Assembly (NCBI RefSeq): GCF_020091585.1 | Contig: NZ_CP083582.1 | Span: 1,612,001 to 1,676,000, forward strand | Reading direction: 5' to 3' | DNA length: 64,000 nucleotides | DNA from: Kovacikia minuta CCNUW1 | Lineage (GTDB): Bacteria; Cyanobacteriota; Cyanobacteriia; Leptolyngbyales; Leptolyngbyaceae | Part shown: one piece after another, positions 18,262 through 27,357 of the stretch | Layout of the letters: every line of letters begins with the position of its first letter | Numbering within the stretch: position 1 is the first letter of the stretch | Notes under the pieces: generated by a model | Told to the model about the DNA's origin: nothing | Database searches by the model: none | Seen by the model: the letters and a program-made list of their open reading frames with translations, nothing else | Made by a program: the position numbers and the translations under genes

Positions 18262-19257
18262 ATGAATGCAGTGGAGCTACTACAGCGTTATGGAGCAGGA
18301 GAAATCAACTTTCAGGGTGAAAACCTGAGTGGCGCTGATTTGAGTGGTGCCGATCTGATTGGTGCAAACTTAATGGGTGCAGATTTAAGGGGCACAAAGC
18401 TGGGCTTTGCCTATTTGAACCGGGTGAATCTGAGTAAAGCTAACCTGACGGGTGCAAAACTGAGTGGGGCAAACCTGAGTCAAGCAGATTTGCTCAACGC
18501 CAATTTGCGCGATACAGATTTACATGGTGCGATTCTATATGGGGCAGATCTGCGGGGGGCAGATATTACTCTGGCAGTGTTGCTGGACGCAAACCTGATC
18601 AGTGCGGATTTGAGAAGTGTCAACCTGAGTGGGGCCAATTTACGGGGTGCCTGCCTGCGGGGAGCAAACCTGCGCTACGAAAAGCGCTGTTATGAAGGAG
18701 CCAATTTGCGGGGGGCAGATCTGCGCAAGGCCGATCTGCGGGGGGCAAACTTGAGCGGGGCAGATTTGACGAAAGCCGATCTGCGGTGGGCAAATCTGAC
18801 TGAAGCCAACTTTCGGGAAGTCAATTTGACGGCTGCAAATTTGACCGGAGCAATTTTGAAGGGCACTTTCCTGACTGATTCAGTAATGGCTGAGGCAAAT
18901 TTGGGACGGGCAATTCTGGTAGACGCTCGATTAGAGAGGGCTAATTTAAATGAGGCAACGCTAATCGGCATAGATTTAAGCGGAGCAAATCTGACGGGTG
19001 CCATCTTGAGCAAGGTCAAGCTGTCCCAGGCAACCCTAAAACGGGCACGGTTGAACCGGGCGGATTTAAGTCGGGCAGATCTACGCCAATCTGATCTGAC
19101 AGAAGCGACTTTGATCGAAGCGTACCTGGGGCGGGCGGATTTACGCGATGCTAATTTGACGGAGGCAAATTTTGTCAAGGCTGAGTTAAGTAGTGCCAAC
19201 ATGACCGGAGCAGAATTGCAGGGTGCAACGATGCCCGATGGTTCAACCCATGACTAA
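18262..19257 (+). CDS. Pentapeptide-repeat protein
   Basis: A 331-residue protein made almost wholly of A(D/N)LXX pentapeptides, which fold as a right-handed four-sided beta helix. The N-terminus MNAVELLQRYGAGE is a common cyanobacterial cap. A non-repeat insert RYEKRCYEG interrupts the helix about 40 percent along. The start at 18262 is preferred to the in-frame ATG at 18193, which would lie inside the cyclase gene. It lies 22 nt after the cyclase and its stop overlaps the start of the SLOG gene. Pentapeptide proteins mostly act as binding scaffolds; no enzyme domain is attached here. Confidence 0.93.
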   Translation: MNAVELLQRYGAGEINFQGENLSGADLSGADLIGANLMGADLRGTKLGFAYLNRVNLSKANLTGAKLSGANLSQADLLNANLRDTDLHGAILYGADLRGADITLAVLLDANLISADLRSVNLSGANLRGACLRGANLRYEKRCYEGANLRGADLRKADLRGANLSGADLTKADLRWANLTEANFREVNLTAANLTGAILKGTFLTDSVMAEANLGRAILVDARLERANLNEATLIGIDLSGANLTGAILSKVKLSQATLKRARLNRADLSRADLRQSDLTEATLIEAYLGRADLRDANLTEANFVKAELSSANMTGAELQGATMPDGSTHD

Positions 19258-20062
19258 TCAGTACCACCCTTTGTCAGGTCTCCCGGAAGTCCTTTCACCG
19301 ATGCAAAAAACTTTTCCCATTGTTTTTCCTGAAGGTTCAAGTGCAGTTGCATTTCAACCGAAGGCGATCGCAGATTTAGAGATGGCTTTACCCCAACTGG
19401 ATCTGCACCCTCCCCGTCCTGTTATTGTCGTTGTCGGAGGGGCTGCGGGTTTAAGGCACTATCACGTTGCCCGACTCCATACGTTGTTTAGTAAAGTCCT
19501 CGCACCTGTGGCTGAGGCACTTGGCGCAATTGTTATCGATGGGGGTACGGACACCGGCGTCATGCGCATGATGGGGGTTGCCCGCCACTGGACAAAATCG
19601 ACCTTTCCCTTAATTGGGGTCTTACCGGTTGGGGTTGCGGCTCTACCGAACGCATGCCCTCCCTGCACGGAAGCGGCTATTTTGGAGTCAAACCATACCC
19701 ATTTCGTCCTGATTCCTGGTTCAAACTGGGGAGATGATTCACCCTGGATCGCTAAAATTGCCAGTCTGCTGTCGCGGGGGCTGCCCTCCATTACCATCCT
19801 GATCAATGGAGGCGAAATTACCTGGCAGGATGCCCACGAAAGTGTCAAAGCTCAACGCTCAATCGTGGCGATCGCAGGCAGTGGCAGAGCGGCTGATGCG
19901 CTGACTGCCGCATTGGATGGAAACCGCTCCGATGAACGAGCAACCCAGATCGTAGAGTCGGGTTTGCTGCAATCCGTCAACCTTGAGCATCAGGACAAAC
20001 TGAGAGAGGTGATGCAACAGATTTTGATGCAGAAGGTTGAAACTGTGAGAAGTAGGGAGTAG
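19250..20062 (+). CDS. SLOG-superfamily protein (LSDAT, TRPM-like nucleotide sensor domain)
   Basis: About 270 residues. The Rossmann-like core shows PVIVVVGGAAG, then VIDGGTDTGVMRMMG and later SNHTHFVLIPGSNWGDDSPW and ITILINGGEITWQDA, the pattern of the LSDAT branch of SLOG domains, related to the N-terminal domain of TRPM channels and to LOG enzymes. SLOG domains bind nucleotides or NAD-derived signals and appear in several antiphage systems. No effector domain is fused here. The ATG at 19250 overlaps the previous stop (ATGACTAA), so translation is probably coupled to the pentapeptide gene. The binding ligand is unknown. Confidence 0.8.
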   Translation: MTNQYHPLSGLPEVLSPMQKTFPIVFPEGSSAVAFQPKAIADLEMALPQLDLHPPRPVIVVVGGAAGLRHYHVARLHTLFSKVLAPVAEALGAIVIDGGTDTGVMRMMGVARHWTKSTFPLIGVLPVGVAALPNACPPCTEAAILESNHTHFVLIPGSNWGDDSPWIAKIASLLSRGLPSITILINGGEITWQDAHESVKAQRSIVAIAGSGRAADALTAALDGNRSDERATQIVESGLLQSVNLEHQDKLREVMQQILMQKVETVRSRE

Positions 20063-20445
20063 GAGAAGAGTTTGGAGTTTTAAGTTTGGAGTTTTAAGTT
20101 TGGAGAAGGAATTTTATAGCGAAAAGCAGAAGGCAGAGGGCAGAAGGCAAAAAGCAGCGCTCAGTCCTCAGTCCTCGCGTAGAACTTGAAACTTAAAACT
20201 CAAAACTTAGAACTTAGAACTTAAAACTCCCTTCCCCTCCTTCATCCCTCATCCTTCATCCTTTCCCGGAACCTGCTGTGGCTTACTCTCGTCAGCAAAC
20301 ATTACTCTAGTGAAATTGGTTGCACGATAGTATGGATTCTGGAGCGAATTGGCTGGAGTATTTCAACGCTTACAAGAGTTTTGTCTTCGTAGAGCAAAAT
20401 TGCTCTTAGGTTTGAATCCTGCTTCCTATACGAAATCTACGAATT
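20063..20445. repeat. Gene-free 380-nt interval dominated by STRRs
   Basis: Units of TTTTAAGTTTGGAG, GCAGAAGGCAGAGGGCAGAAGG, TCAGTCCTCAGTCC, AACTTAAAACTCAAAACTTAG and TCATCCCTCATCCTTCATCC follow one another to about 20270. The last 170 nt before the next gene show no clear element. Confidence 0.8.
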
Positions 20446-21468
20446 ATGACGGATTGGTTTGCTATGACTCAACGAGTTCGCCCTACAGTTGCTTCAAAAC
20501 CCGTGTTACAGCAACTTTCATCCTTCCGGATCTCTCGATACCTGATACCTGGCAATTCCTACCCAATAGGGGTAAGAATTGCCCCAGTAAAGACTGTAGG
20601 TATTCTGGGTGCAGCGATCGTGTCTCTTAGCCTCTGGGCGAGTCCTTCCCTGGCAAAAGATCCCTTTCGGACGACCAATGCTCGACCCATTAGCGATCGT
20701 ACAGAAGCTGCTTTTAAGGCATTTTTTGAACAGGGAGATTACAAAGCAGCCGAAGTCTATGTAAAGCAAGCGGACCCCAATGAGCCAATGACCTCGGCAA
20801 TGAAAGCTTCCCTGGCTTATATTGATTGGCAAAGTAATAAAGATCCCCAACTGTTGGAACAGTTCCAAACCTATGCTGCACAAACCCGCGACAGCGCAAA
20901 GACACTGCTGACAAAAGATCCCCTGCGCGGCAATTTATACCTGGCTGTGGGGCATTTTCTTCAGGCGGGCTATGCTATTCTCAAGGATGGCACGGTGAAA
21001 GGAACTCCCCAGGGTTTAGGGGAAGTGCAACAAGCCTTTAAATATTTGGATGCTGCCGAAAAGCAAGATCCCAATGATCCGGAGTTAAACCTGGTCAAGG
21101 GCTACATTGAGCTATTAATGGCGCTAAATTTGCCCTTTTCCAGTCCAACGGAAGCCATTAATCGCCTGGATAAGCATGCCTATCCCCGTTATCTGGCCGA
21201 TCGCGGGATCGCCTTGGGCTACCGGGACTTGAACCAGCAAACCCAGGCACTTGCAGCCGTTGATCGAGCTTTAAAGGCAACCCCAGACAACCCAGAAGTG
21301 CTTTACCTTAAGGCTCAAATCCTGGTGCGGCAGGGCAATAACAAGGATGGGATCAAGTATTTTGAACAAGCCCTCAAGAGCGAAAACCAACTTCCTGCGG
21401 GTTTGGTGAAGCAAATTAAGCGGGAGCGAGATCGAGCCGAGAGAGGCTTGAGTAATGTAGGACCGTAA
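20446..21468 (+). CDS. Exported TPR-repeat protein
   Basis: A 340-residue protein. A long basic N-region precedes a signal-peptide core (GILGAAIVSLSLWASPSLAK), so the mature part is probably periplasmic. The mature part is helical with TPR-like units, clearest at residues 235-320 (LADRGIALGYRDLNQQTQAL, PEVLYLKAQILVRQGN). This is a conserved cyanobacterial family without known function. An alternative ATG at 20464 would shorten the N-region by six residues. Confidence 0.8.
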   Translation: MTDWFAMTQRVRPTVASKPVLQQLSSFRISRYLIPGNSYPIGVRIAPVKTVGILGAAIVSLSLWASPSLAKDPFRTTNARPISDRTEAAFKAFFEQGDYKAAEVYVKQADPNEPMTSAMKASLAYIDWQSNKDPQLLEQFQTYAAQTRDSAKTLLTKDPLRGNLYLAVGHFLQAGYAILKDGTVKGTPQGLGEVQQAFKYLDAAEKQDPNDPELNLVKGYIELLMALNLPFSSPTEAINRLDKHAYPRYLADRGIALGYRDLNQQTQALAAVDRALKATPDNPEVLYLKAQILVRQGNNKDGIKYFEQALKSENQLPAGLVKQIKRERDRAERGLSNVGP

Positions 21469-21572
21469 GGGGAAAAGGGGGAAGGGGGAAAGGGGAAAGG
21501 AAGGACGAATAACGAATGACCCATGCCCCCTATCCCCACTTTCCGCTTAATAATTTAACGAGGAATGATTGA

Positions 21573-22034
21573 ATGCATGTACAGTTTCGGGAATTTGATC
21601 CTTTTAATATCTGGATCTGGATAGAGTTCAACACCGTCCCTTCGGAAATGGAGAAGCAATACATTGAGGAGGTATTTGCTTCCTGGTTTTTCCTGGGGAA
21701 ATTGGGCGGATTTAATGCCGAGAACCTTCAGGTGCAGGATGTTGGACTGGAAGTTAGCTACATGAATTATGACGAAGATGTGGCTGGCAATAGTATGCAG
21801 GCGTTGATGCACAATATGGGCGACCTGGAATATGAAGGAATCTGGGCACGCTGCTGGTTTGATTTGGGCACCAGCGATGCGATCGCCCTCGACATCCTGA
21901 TCAATGCCCTCCGTCAGTTCAGTAAGGATTACGTCAACCTGAATCAAGTCATCATCGGTGGTGAGAACGAAGACTGGCCTGTGGCAGAAAACAGGCAACG
22001 ATCCAGTTTCGCGTCTGAAAACGAGTTCAATTAA
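21573..22034 (+). CDS. DUF3531 family protein
   Basis: A 153-residue protein conserved in cyanobacteria and plastids. The opening VQFREFDPFNIWIWIEF and the segment EGIWARCWFDLGTSDAIALD are family hallmarks. GAGGA lies 8 nt before the ATG. No function is known. Its last 4 nt overlap the end of the convergent RNase D gene. Confidence 0.88.
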   Translation: MHVQFREFDPFNIWIWIEFNTVPSEMEKQYIEEVFASWFFLGKLGGFNAENLQVQDVGLEVSYMNYDEDVAGNSMQALMHNMGDLEYEGIWARCWFDLGTSDAIALDILINALRQFSKDYVNLNQVIIGGENEDWPVAENRQRSSFASENEFN

Positions 22035-22660
22035 TGCTCAAACACACCCTGATATTGCATCAAATCTAATGTTGCCAGGGTTGGAAGAGATTGGAAGCAT
22101 TGCAGAGCGAGTTCCCAACGCTCTTCCCGTTGCAGCATGGCAGTGAGTTTTTTGCAGGCGCTTAACAGGTAGCGCACATCATTCGCTGCATAACGCAACT
22201 GTTCAGGAGACAGATTACTCGCATTGCCCCAATCTGAGCTTTGGGCGCTTTTATCGAGTTCGACCTGCTCCAACTCCTGAATTAAATCCTTGAGTCCATG
22301 CTTGGAGGAGTAAGTACGGGCAAGTTTGCTGGCAATTTTGGTGCAAAACAGGGGCAGGACGTGGATGCTGAGATTGTATTGAAGGGTGGCAATATCAAAC
22401 CGGGCAAAGTGAAACACTTTCAATACATCGTCTGCTTCCAATAAGCGCTTCAGGTTGGGGGCAGTGGTTTGCCCCCGCGCAATTCGTACCACTGTGACCC
22501 GATCCAGGGGGTCGCATAGTTGCACCAGACATAGACGATCGCGCTGAGGCAGTAACCCCATTGTTTCCGTGTCCACGGCGATCGCTTCCACCTGCAAATA
22601 CTCGTTCATTAAGGTCTCTGACAGGTCACCATCGCAAATTTGAAAATTGTCCAGGGTCAT
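22031..22660 (-). CDS. Ribonuclease D-like 3'-5' exonuclease
   Basis: A 209-residue DEDDy exonuclease consisting only of the catalytic domain. Exo I is AVDTETMGL, Exo II is FHFARFDI and Exo III is YAANDVRYL, giving the four acidic ligands and Tyr. The HRDC domains of bacterial RNase D are absent, as is common in cyanobacteria. It probably trims stable RNA 3' ends. It is convergent with the DUF3531 gene, overlapping by 4 nt. Confidence 0.9.
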   Translation of the reverse strand: MTLDNFQICDGDLSETLMNEYLQVEAIAVDTETMGLLPQRDRLCLVQLCDPLDRVTVVRIARGQTTAPNLKRLLEADDVLKVFHFARFDIATLQYNLSIHVLPLFCTKIASKLARTYSSKHGLKDLIQELEQVELDKSAQSSDWGNASNLSPEQLRYAANDVRYLLSACKKLTAMLQREERWELALQCFQSLPTLATLDLMQYQGVFEH

Positions 22661-22663
22661 AAA

Positions 22664-22716
22664 GGGAGGGGATGAGGGATGAGGGATGAGGGATGAAGGA
22701 TAAGGGATAAAGGATA
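22664..22716. repeat. GGGATGA / GGATAAA short tandem repeat
   Basis: Four GGGATGA units grade into AGGATAAGGGATAAAGGATAA directly upstream of the RNase D gene start. Confidence 0.85.
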
Positions 22717-22806
22717 AAAACTACCTTTTTACCTCCCCTATCTTCCTCACCTTCCTCATCTTCTTTCACCCTATCACCTCCTCACCCCATCACTTCCTCC
22801 TTTCCC

Positions 22807-23349
22807 TCAGCCTTTCCGCCGAATAAAAATCTGAGTAATGTAGACTTCTCCTTTCGAGTTCTGGGCAACACCAATTCCGGTCAAGCCATATTTCCCGACA
22901 ATGTTTTTGAGATGCCCTGGGCTTTTTAACCACCCTTTGACTGCCTGGGTAGCGGGGTCTTGATAGCCCTTACTATAGGAAACGTTTTCAGCTGCACCTG
23001 CATAGGGAATGGTACGGGCGATCGTCTTTACCCGCTGCTGAAACCCATTATGGCTGAATGGAACCCGCCCGCTTGCCATTGCCTGACTATGGGCACGCGC
23101 CTGGGCATTAATTTGGGAGTCTAAGGTTAATGGTGGTAAACCACGGCTTACCCGGTACTGGTTGATCTGATTATGGACAGCCTGTTCTGTTGTTTGAAGG
23201 GAGGCAGTCATCTGATAGGTTCGCTGGCTGGAAGCCTGGTTTAACTGAAATGGAATGGCAACTGGAAACTGAGCCGTAGCATTGGGTACGCATGCCAAAG
23301 TAGTCGTGAAAGCACTAATTAAAGCAATTTTGAGGAGAGTAGGAGTCAT
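22807..23349 (-). CDS. Secreted CAP-domain (SCP/PR-1-like) protein
   Basis: The CAP domain spans the C-terminal 125 residues: NQYRVSRGLPPLTLD, ARAHSQAMASGRVPFSHNGF with the CAP His, AAENVSYSKG with Glu, and GWLKSPGHLKNIVG with the second His. I start at ATG 23349, which opens directly into a signal peptide (LLKIALISAFTTTLACVPNA); the frame continues to 23442 without a better start. Such bacterial proteins are extracellular or periplasmic with unknown substrate. Length is 180 residues from this start. Confidence 0.88.
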   Translation of the reverse strand: MTPTLLKIALISAFTTTLACVPNATAQFPVAIPFQLNQASSQRTYQMTASLQTTEQAVHNQINQYRVSRGLPPLTLDSQINAQARAHSQAMASGRVPFSHNGFQQRVKTIARTIPYAGAAENVSYSKGYQDPATQAVKGWLKSPGHLKNIVGKYGLTGIGVAQNSKGEVYITQIFIRRKG

Positions 23350-23442
23350 TGTCGTTTCGGCGCTAGTTTGATCTGGTTTAGTTGGATAGACTGCCTGAGA
23401 GTTACGCAGGTTCCAACTAAAAAGCGGGTTCATTCTGAACAT

Positions 23443-23767
23443 TAGAGTTCCGCACTTCCACGAAAATAATCACTTTTTTACTATTTGTAAGACTTACCTT
23501 TTACTATTTGTAAACTTTAGATGAGCGATCTTACGGTCGCAGTCCTGGGGTTTGTTTTCTAGACTTAAACTAGGCGAAAAATTTTATAGGAAGAGGTAGG
23601 AGGTGGGGAACGAATAAAGGATGAAAGAGGTAAGTATAAAAAGCGTCTTTTTAGCTTCTACTCTTTTCTCACGAACAATTCAAAATTTACAGCTTAAAGC
23701 TTAAAATCCCCACCGCTTATCCTTTACTTAAAACTCAAAACTTAAAACTCAAAACTTAAAACTTCCA
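23443..23767. repeat. Gene-free interval with STRRs
   Basis: No gene seen. CTTTTTACTATTTGTAA-like direct repeats (TTACTATTTGTAA twice, near 23476 and 23503) lie upstream of the CAP gene and may mark its promoter region. From about 23700 the AAACTTAAAACTC STRR runs up to the next start codon. Confidence 0.6.
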
Positions 23768-24172
23768 ATGCCTTTCACGTCCAAGATAGAAACTAAATTG
23801 CAATCCCCTTCTCCTTCTGGATCTTCTAAGCTTTACCTAGACCACATTTTGGGTGCTGCAATTTTTGATTTGAATGGCTTACCCAAGGAATACTTTATAA
23901 CCACCGAAAGTAGCAACATGAGCTGGGTCCAAACCATTTTTCAGGCTTTGGGGTTGCGATCGCTGCTGATGTCCTCCCTGCAACTGGAGGGGTTTCACCA
24001 TGCCACCATGGGTGGCACAGAGTATTGTGCTGTGGTCGTCAAACAAAGAGCTAATTACACAGCCCTGTTACTTAAGAGGCAGGATGACTTGATTGATGAT
24101 GCGTTTATTCAGTGGCTACAAAATTTCCAGCCTGATGAGTTGAAGCAAAACCCCCGCTTCCATGCAGCGTAA
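23768..24172 (+). CDS. Roadblock/LC7-like small protein
   Basis: A 134-residue protein. HILGAAIFDLNGLPKEYFIT followed by WVQTIFQALGLRSLL and ATMGGTEYCAVVVKQRANYTALL gives the alternating strand-helix pattern of Roadblock/LC7 domains, which regulate small GTPases or act as dimerisation modules. No GTPase gene is adjacent. The start codon follows STRR sequence and has no Shine-Dalgarno-like sequence. Confidence 0.65.
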   Translation: MPFTSKIETKLQSPSPSGSSKLYLDHILGAAIFDLNGLPKEYFITTESSNMSWVQTIFQALGLRSLLMSSLQLEGFHHATMGGTEYCAVVVKQRANYTALLLKRQDDLIDDAFIQWLQNFQPDELKQNPRFHAA

Positions 24173-24287
24173 GAAGAGAGGGAATGGGGAAACAACCCGT
24201 GGTCAGTGACCAACGCGTAAACCGTAACGGTTGAACTGAGCGCGGTAACTGGCGACTGGCAACTGACGGCTGCCTTTTATACTTTTA

Positions 24288-25214
24288 TTAAGCATTGATC
24301 TCCACGATCGCTCCCTGCCGGTCAATGCCTACCTTTTTGACCTGAACAGAGAGGTCTGAAGGTTTCCAAACGGTGGCGATCGCTGCCATGACGGCTTCGG
24401 CGGTGTTGTTATCCGTAAGTGCGAGCAGCGTTGGGCCTGCACCGCTAATCACTAAGCCATAGGCTCCGGCGGCGGTTGCCGCTATTTGCACGGTTTCATA
24501 GTCTGGAATCAAAGTCTGCCGATAGGGTTGGTGAATTCGATCCTGGAGGGCTGCTCTGAGCCAGTTTCCTTTTCCAGTCTCCAGCCCCCGCAGCAGCAAG
24601 CCCAAATGCGCTGTGTTGAAAATCGCATCTGCCCGACTGTAGCTGCTTGGTAGGACTTGTCGAGCGGTCTGGGTTGGCAGTTCAAAATTGGGGATGGCGA
24701 CAATTGGAATGAGGCTTTCGTGCCAGGGAATGGGGCAGATTTCCCAGTCGGTATCTGTTCCTGTTGCCGCTAGCTGGCAGCCACCCAGTAATGCTGGTAC
24801 TACATTATCGGGATGACCTTCGATCGCGATCGCCATCCGCATCAATTCATCCTGGGTCAGTGGGGAATCTGCCAGGGCGTTTGCTCCGACCAGCCCACCG
24901 ACGATCGCCGTTGCAGAACTGCCGAGTCCCCGTGCCAGGGGAACCCCCAACTGAATTTCAATCTGGACGGCAGGGGGGATTTGATTAAGGCGATCGTATA
25001 GCTTTAGAAATGCTTGATAAACGAGGTTGCTGGCATCTGTTTTGACTCGCTTTGCCTCTAGCCCACTGACCCTGATTCGTAAATTCTCTGAACCGGATGG
25101 AAGCGGTGAAAATTTGAACTGGTTGCCGAGGGAAAGAGCGGCTCCCAGGCAATCAAATCCTGGTCCCAAATTTGCCGTTGTAGCCGGAACACTCACTGTA
25201 ACAGTCAAACCCAC
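24288..25214 (-). CDS. thrB: Homoserine kinase
   Basis: A GHMP kinase that phosphorylates homoserine for threonine synthesis. The N-terminus VTVSVPATTANLGPGFDCLG, the ATP loop PLARGLGSSATAIVGG and the C-terminal VISGAGPTLLAL are diagnostic. The frame is open to 25424, but that extension overlaps the upstream gene and is not conserved in type. The GTG at 25214 is chosen: GGAGG lies 9 nt upstream and it gives 308 residues, the usual length; a TTG at 25208 is the alternative. It starts 5 nt after the stop of the epimerase gene, so the two are one transcript. Confidence 0.93.
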   Translation of the reverse strand: MGLTVTVSVPATTANLGPGFDCLGAALSLGNQFKFSPLPSGSENLRIRVSGLEAKRVKTDASNLVYQAFLKLYDRLNQIPPAVQIEIQLGVPLARGLGSSATAIVGGLVGANALADSPLTQDELMRMAIAIEGHPDNVVPALLGGCQLAATGTDTDWEICPIPWHESLIPIVAIPNFELPTQTARQVLPSSYSRADAIFNTAHLGLLLRGLETGKGNWLRAALQDRIHQPYRQTLIPDYETVQIAATAAGAYGLVISGAGPTLLALTDNNTAEAVMAAIATVWKPSDLSVQVKKVGIDRQGAIVEINA

Positions 25215-25219
25215 AAACC

Positions 25220-26146
25220 CTAGCCTCCACTTCCCAAAACCTCTTCCAGCGCTTGCTTCACCGTCGCATACTGATATTGAAACCCGGTTGACTGAGTGCG
25301 CTTTGGAAGCACCTGCTGACCTTCTAACACAACCTGGGCACCATCTCCCAGTAAGGCTTCCAGGGCAAAACCAGGGACGGGCAGCCAGGAAGGACGGTGT
25401 AGTACGTCTCCCATCGTGGAGCAAAATTCAGCCATCCGAACTGGATTGGGGGCAGTGGCATTAAAGGTGCCCTCCATGCCGGGTTGAGTCAGGGCTTGCA
25501 GAATTAAATTAACCAGGTCTTCTCGATGAATCCAGGAAAACCATTGTCTGCCAGTGCCGATCGGCCCCCCCGCAAACAACTTGAAGGGAGGCAGCATCTT
25601 TGCGAGCGCTCCTCCCATTCCCAACACAATCCCGGTTCGCAAAATCACCAACCTGACACCAAATGCCTTGACCTTTTCTGCCTCCGCTTCCCATTCCTGG
25701 CAGACCTGAGCCAAAAAATCGTTACCAGAGGGACTGGTTTCATCGAAGGTAGTGGTTTCGCTGGTCCCGTAATAGCCGATCGCCGATGAACTAACCAACA
25801 CCGATGGTTTCGGGTTTGCCTGAGCGATCGCCTCCACAATCTTCTGTGTCCCCAACCTACGACTGCTTAGAATCTTTTGTTTATGCTCCGCTGTCCACCG
25901 TTCCGAAATCGGTTCCCCCGCTAAGTTTACGACTCCATCGCAACCTGCAATTACCTGCTGCCAGTCCCCCGATTCTGTTGGAGTATACGCCACAATTTCG
26001 AGGTTGGGGAAGGCAGATTTGGGTAAGATGCGCTGTGCTCGGACAGGACTGCGGGTGAGGGCGATCGCCTGGTGTCCCTCCGCCTGCAACCGCTCTACCA
26101 AACGGCTGCCCACAAATCCCGTTGCCCCTGTAATCGCTATTTTCAT
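25220..26146 (-). CDS. TIGR01777 family NAD(P)-dependent epimerase
   Basis: A 308-residue short-chain dehydrogenase-like protein. The cofactor loop is [12 protein letters not shown] at the N-terminus; [21 protein letters not shown] and the C-terminal domain with [18 protein letters not shown] and [12 protein letters not shown] are typical of this family (E. coli YfcH, sometimes called SulA-like). Substrate unknown. It precedes thrB by 5 nt. The ATG directly follows STRR-type TCACCTATG sequence. Confidence 0.9.
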   Translation of the reverse strand: MKIAITGATGFVGSRLVERLQAEGHQAIALTRSPVRAQRILPKSAFPNLEIVAYTPTESGDWQQVIAGCDGVVNLAGEPISERWTAEHKQKILSSRRLGTQKIVEAIAQANPKPSVLVSSSAIGYYGTSETTTFDETSPSGNDFLAQVCQEWEAEAEKVKAFGVRLVILRTGIVLGMGGALAKMLPPFKLFAGGPIGTGRQWFSWIHREDLVNLILQALTQPGMEGTFNATAPNPVRMAEFCSTMGDVLHRPSWLPVPGFALEALLGDGAQVVLEGQQVLPKRTQSTGFQYQYATVKQALEEVLGSGG

Positions 26147-26535
26147 AGGTGATAGGTGTCAGGTGTCAGGTGTCAGGTGTCAGATGGTAGGGAGTTAAGA
26201 GTTGATCAGCAATTACACAGTCGTAAACGATGACTAGAAATAAGTCACTGATAGTTGGCTCCTGCCTTCTAGCTCCTGATTCCCTTACCTCTCTATTACC
26301 GACAGTAAAGATGTAAATCTCAGTATACAGAAGTTCAACAGCCACTAATGCAGAGGATAGGGGATGGGAGAGTTATGAATTAAGAATGATGAATGATGAA
26401 TGATGAATTGAAATTGGTGTTCGAGTTTTCTATTTTTAATTCTTAATTCCTTCCCGCCCTCTCCATCTGTTTAGATTGACTGACGACAAAATCTACTAGA
26501 GTGAAGAAATGGACTTTATTGAATGAGCGGCTGTT
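26147..26535. repeat. Gene-free 390-nt interval with TCAGGTG and GATGAAT repeats
   Basis: TCAGGTG repeats four times at 26157-26185; GAATGATGAATGATGAATGATG occurs near 26385-26405. This is a divergent intergenic region, so promoters for both neighbours lie here, but none is clear by eye. Confidence 0.75.
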
Positions 26536-27240
26536 TTGATTTCCCTGTCGTCCTGGTTCCTTGATCCCCCCCTCTGGTTGCAGCTTGCGATCGCTGGAGC
26601 CTGGCTAGGTCTGGTTGGACTGACAGCGGAAATTCTCCACCGGAATAAAGCTGCCGGACCAGAAACGGTGCGCAAGGTGGTGCATATTGGTGCCGGCAAT
26701 GTGATTTTAATCGCCTGGTGGTTGGGTATTCCCGCCTGGGTCGGGATTGGAGTGTCGATCGTTGCCAGTATCATTACATTCCTCTCCTACTATCTGCCGA
26801 TCCTGCCAAGCATTAGCGGCATTGGTCGAAAAAGCCTGGGAACCTTTTTCTATGCGGTCAGCATTGGGGTTTTGGTTGGTTGGTTTTGGACGATCGAACA
26901 ACCCCAGTTTGCGGCTTTAGGCATCCTGGTCATGACCTGGGGGGATGGGCTGGCGTGCATTGTGGGTCAGCGGTTTGGCACCCATCCCTACAAAATCTGG
27001 GACATGCAAAAAAGTTGGGAAGGTTCCCTGGCGATGTTTCTCGTCAGCTTCGTGGTCAGCGGCTTAATTTTGTTGGGTGTCTACGGTAACCTGTGGCAAA
27101 TTTGGCTGATTTCCTGCATTGTTGCGCTCTTTGCCACCGGGTTAGAAGCATTTTCAAAATTTGGCATCGACAATTTAACCGTTCCCCTAGGCAGCGCTGC
27201 CTTAAGCTTTGCATTCAGCCAGTTTTTGCTCGCAGGCTGA
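26536..27240 (+). CDS. Phytol kinase-like membrane protein (dolichol/phytol kinase family)
   Basis: A 234-residue protein with about six or seven membrane helices. GPETVRKVVHIGAGN, TWGDGLACIVGQRFG and KSWEGSLAMFLVS are the motifs of CTP-dependent isoprenoid alcohol kinases; the cyanobacterial member (VTE5-like) recycles phytol from chlorophyll breakdown into tocopherol. The start is uncertain: the frame opens after an in-frame TGA, and TTG at 26536 is the first candidate; no ATG lies before the first helix. Confidence 0.85.
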   Translation: MISLSSWFLDPPLWLQLAIAGAWLGLVGLTAEILHRNKAAGPETVRKVVHIGAGNVILIAWWLGIPAWVGIGVSIVASIITFLSYYLPILPSISGIGRKSLGTFFYAVSIGVLVGWFWTIEQPQFAALGILVMTWGDGLACIVGQRFGTHPYKIWDMQKSWEGSLAMFLVSFVVSGLILLGVYGNLWQIWLISCIVALFATGLEAFSKFGIDNLTVPLGSAALSFAFSQFLLAG

Positions 27241-27295
27241 TTAAATTTTGAATTCAGTAATCGGCAACCAGGTATTAGTTGCAAATCATTCGTCA

Positions 27296-27357
27296 TTCCC
27301 CCTGCCCCCTGCCCCCTGCTCCCTTCGCCCTTCCCCTCCCCCCTCCCCCTCCCTGCC
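27296..27357. repeat. CCCCCTG / CCCTCC pyrimidine-rich short repeats
   Basis: CCCCCTGCCCCCTGCCCCCTG then CCCTTCCCCTCCCCCCTCC lies between the phytol-kinase-like gene and the end of the FUSC gene. Confidence 0.8.

Noticed and set aside
18690-19202. 170-codon minus-strand frame rich in Ala, Lys and Arg
   Set aside because: It is the mirror of the pentapeptide-repeat gene; the repeat structure explains the open frame.
25215-25424. N-terminal extension of homoserine kinase
   Set aside because: It lies wholly inside the upstream epimerase gene, and a GTG with GGAGG upstream at 25214 gives the normal protein.
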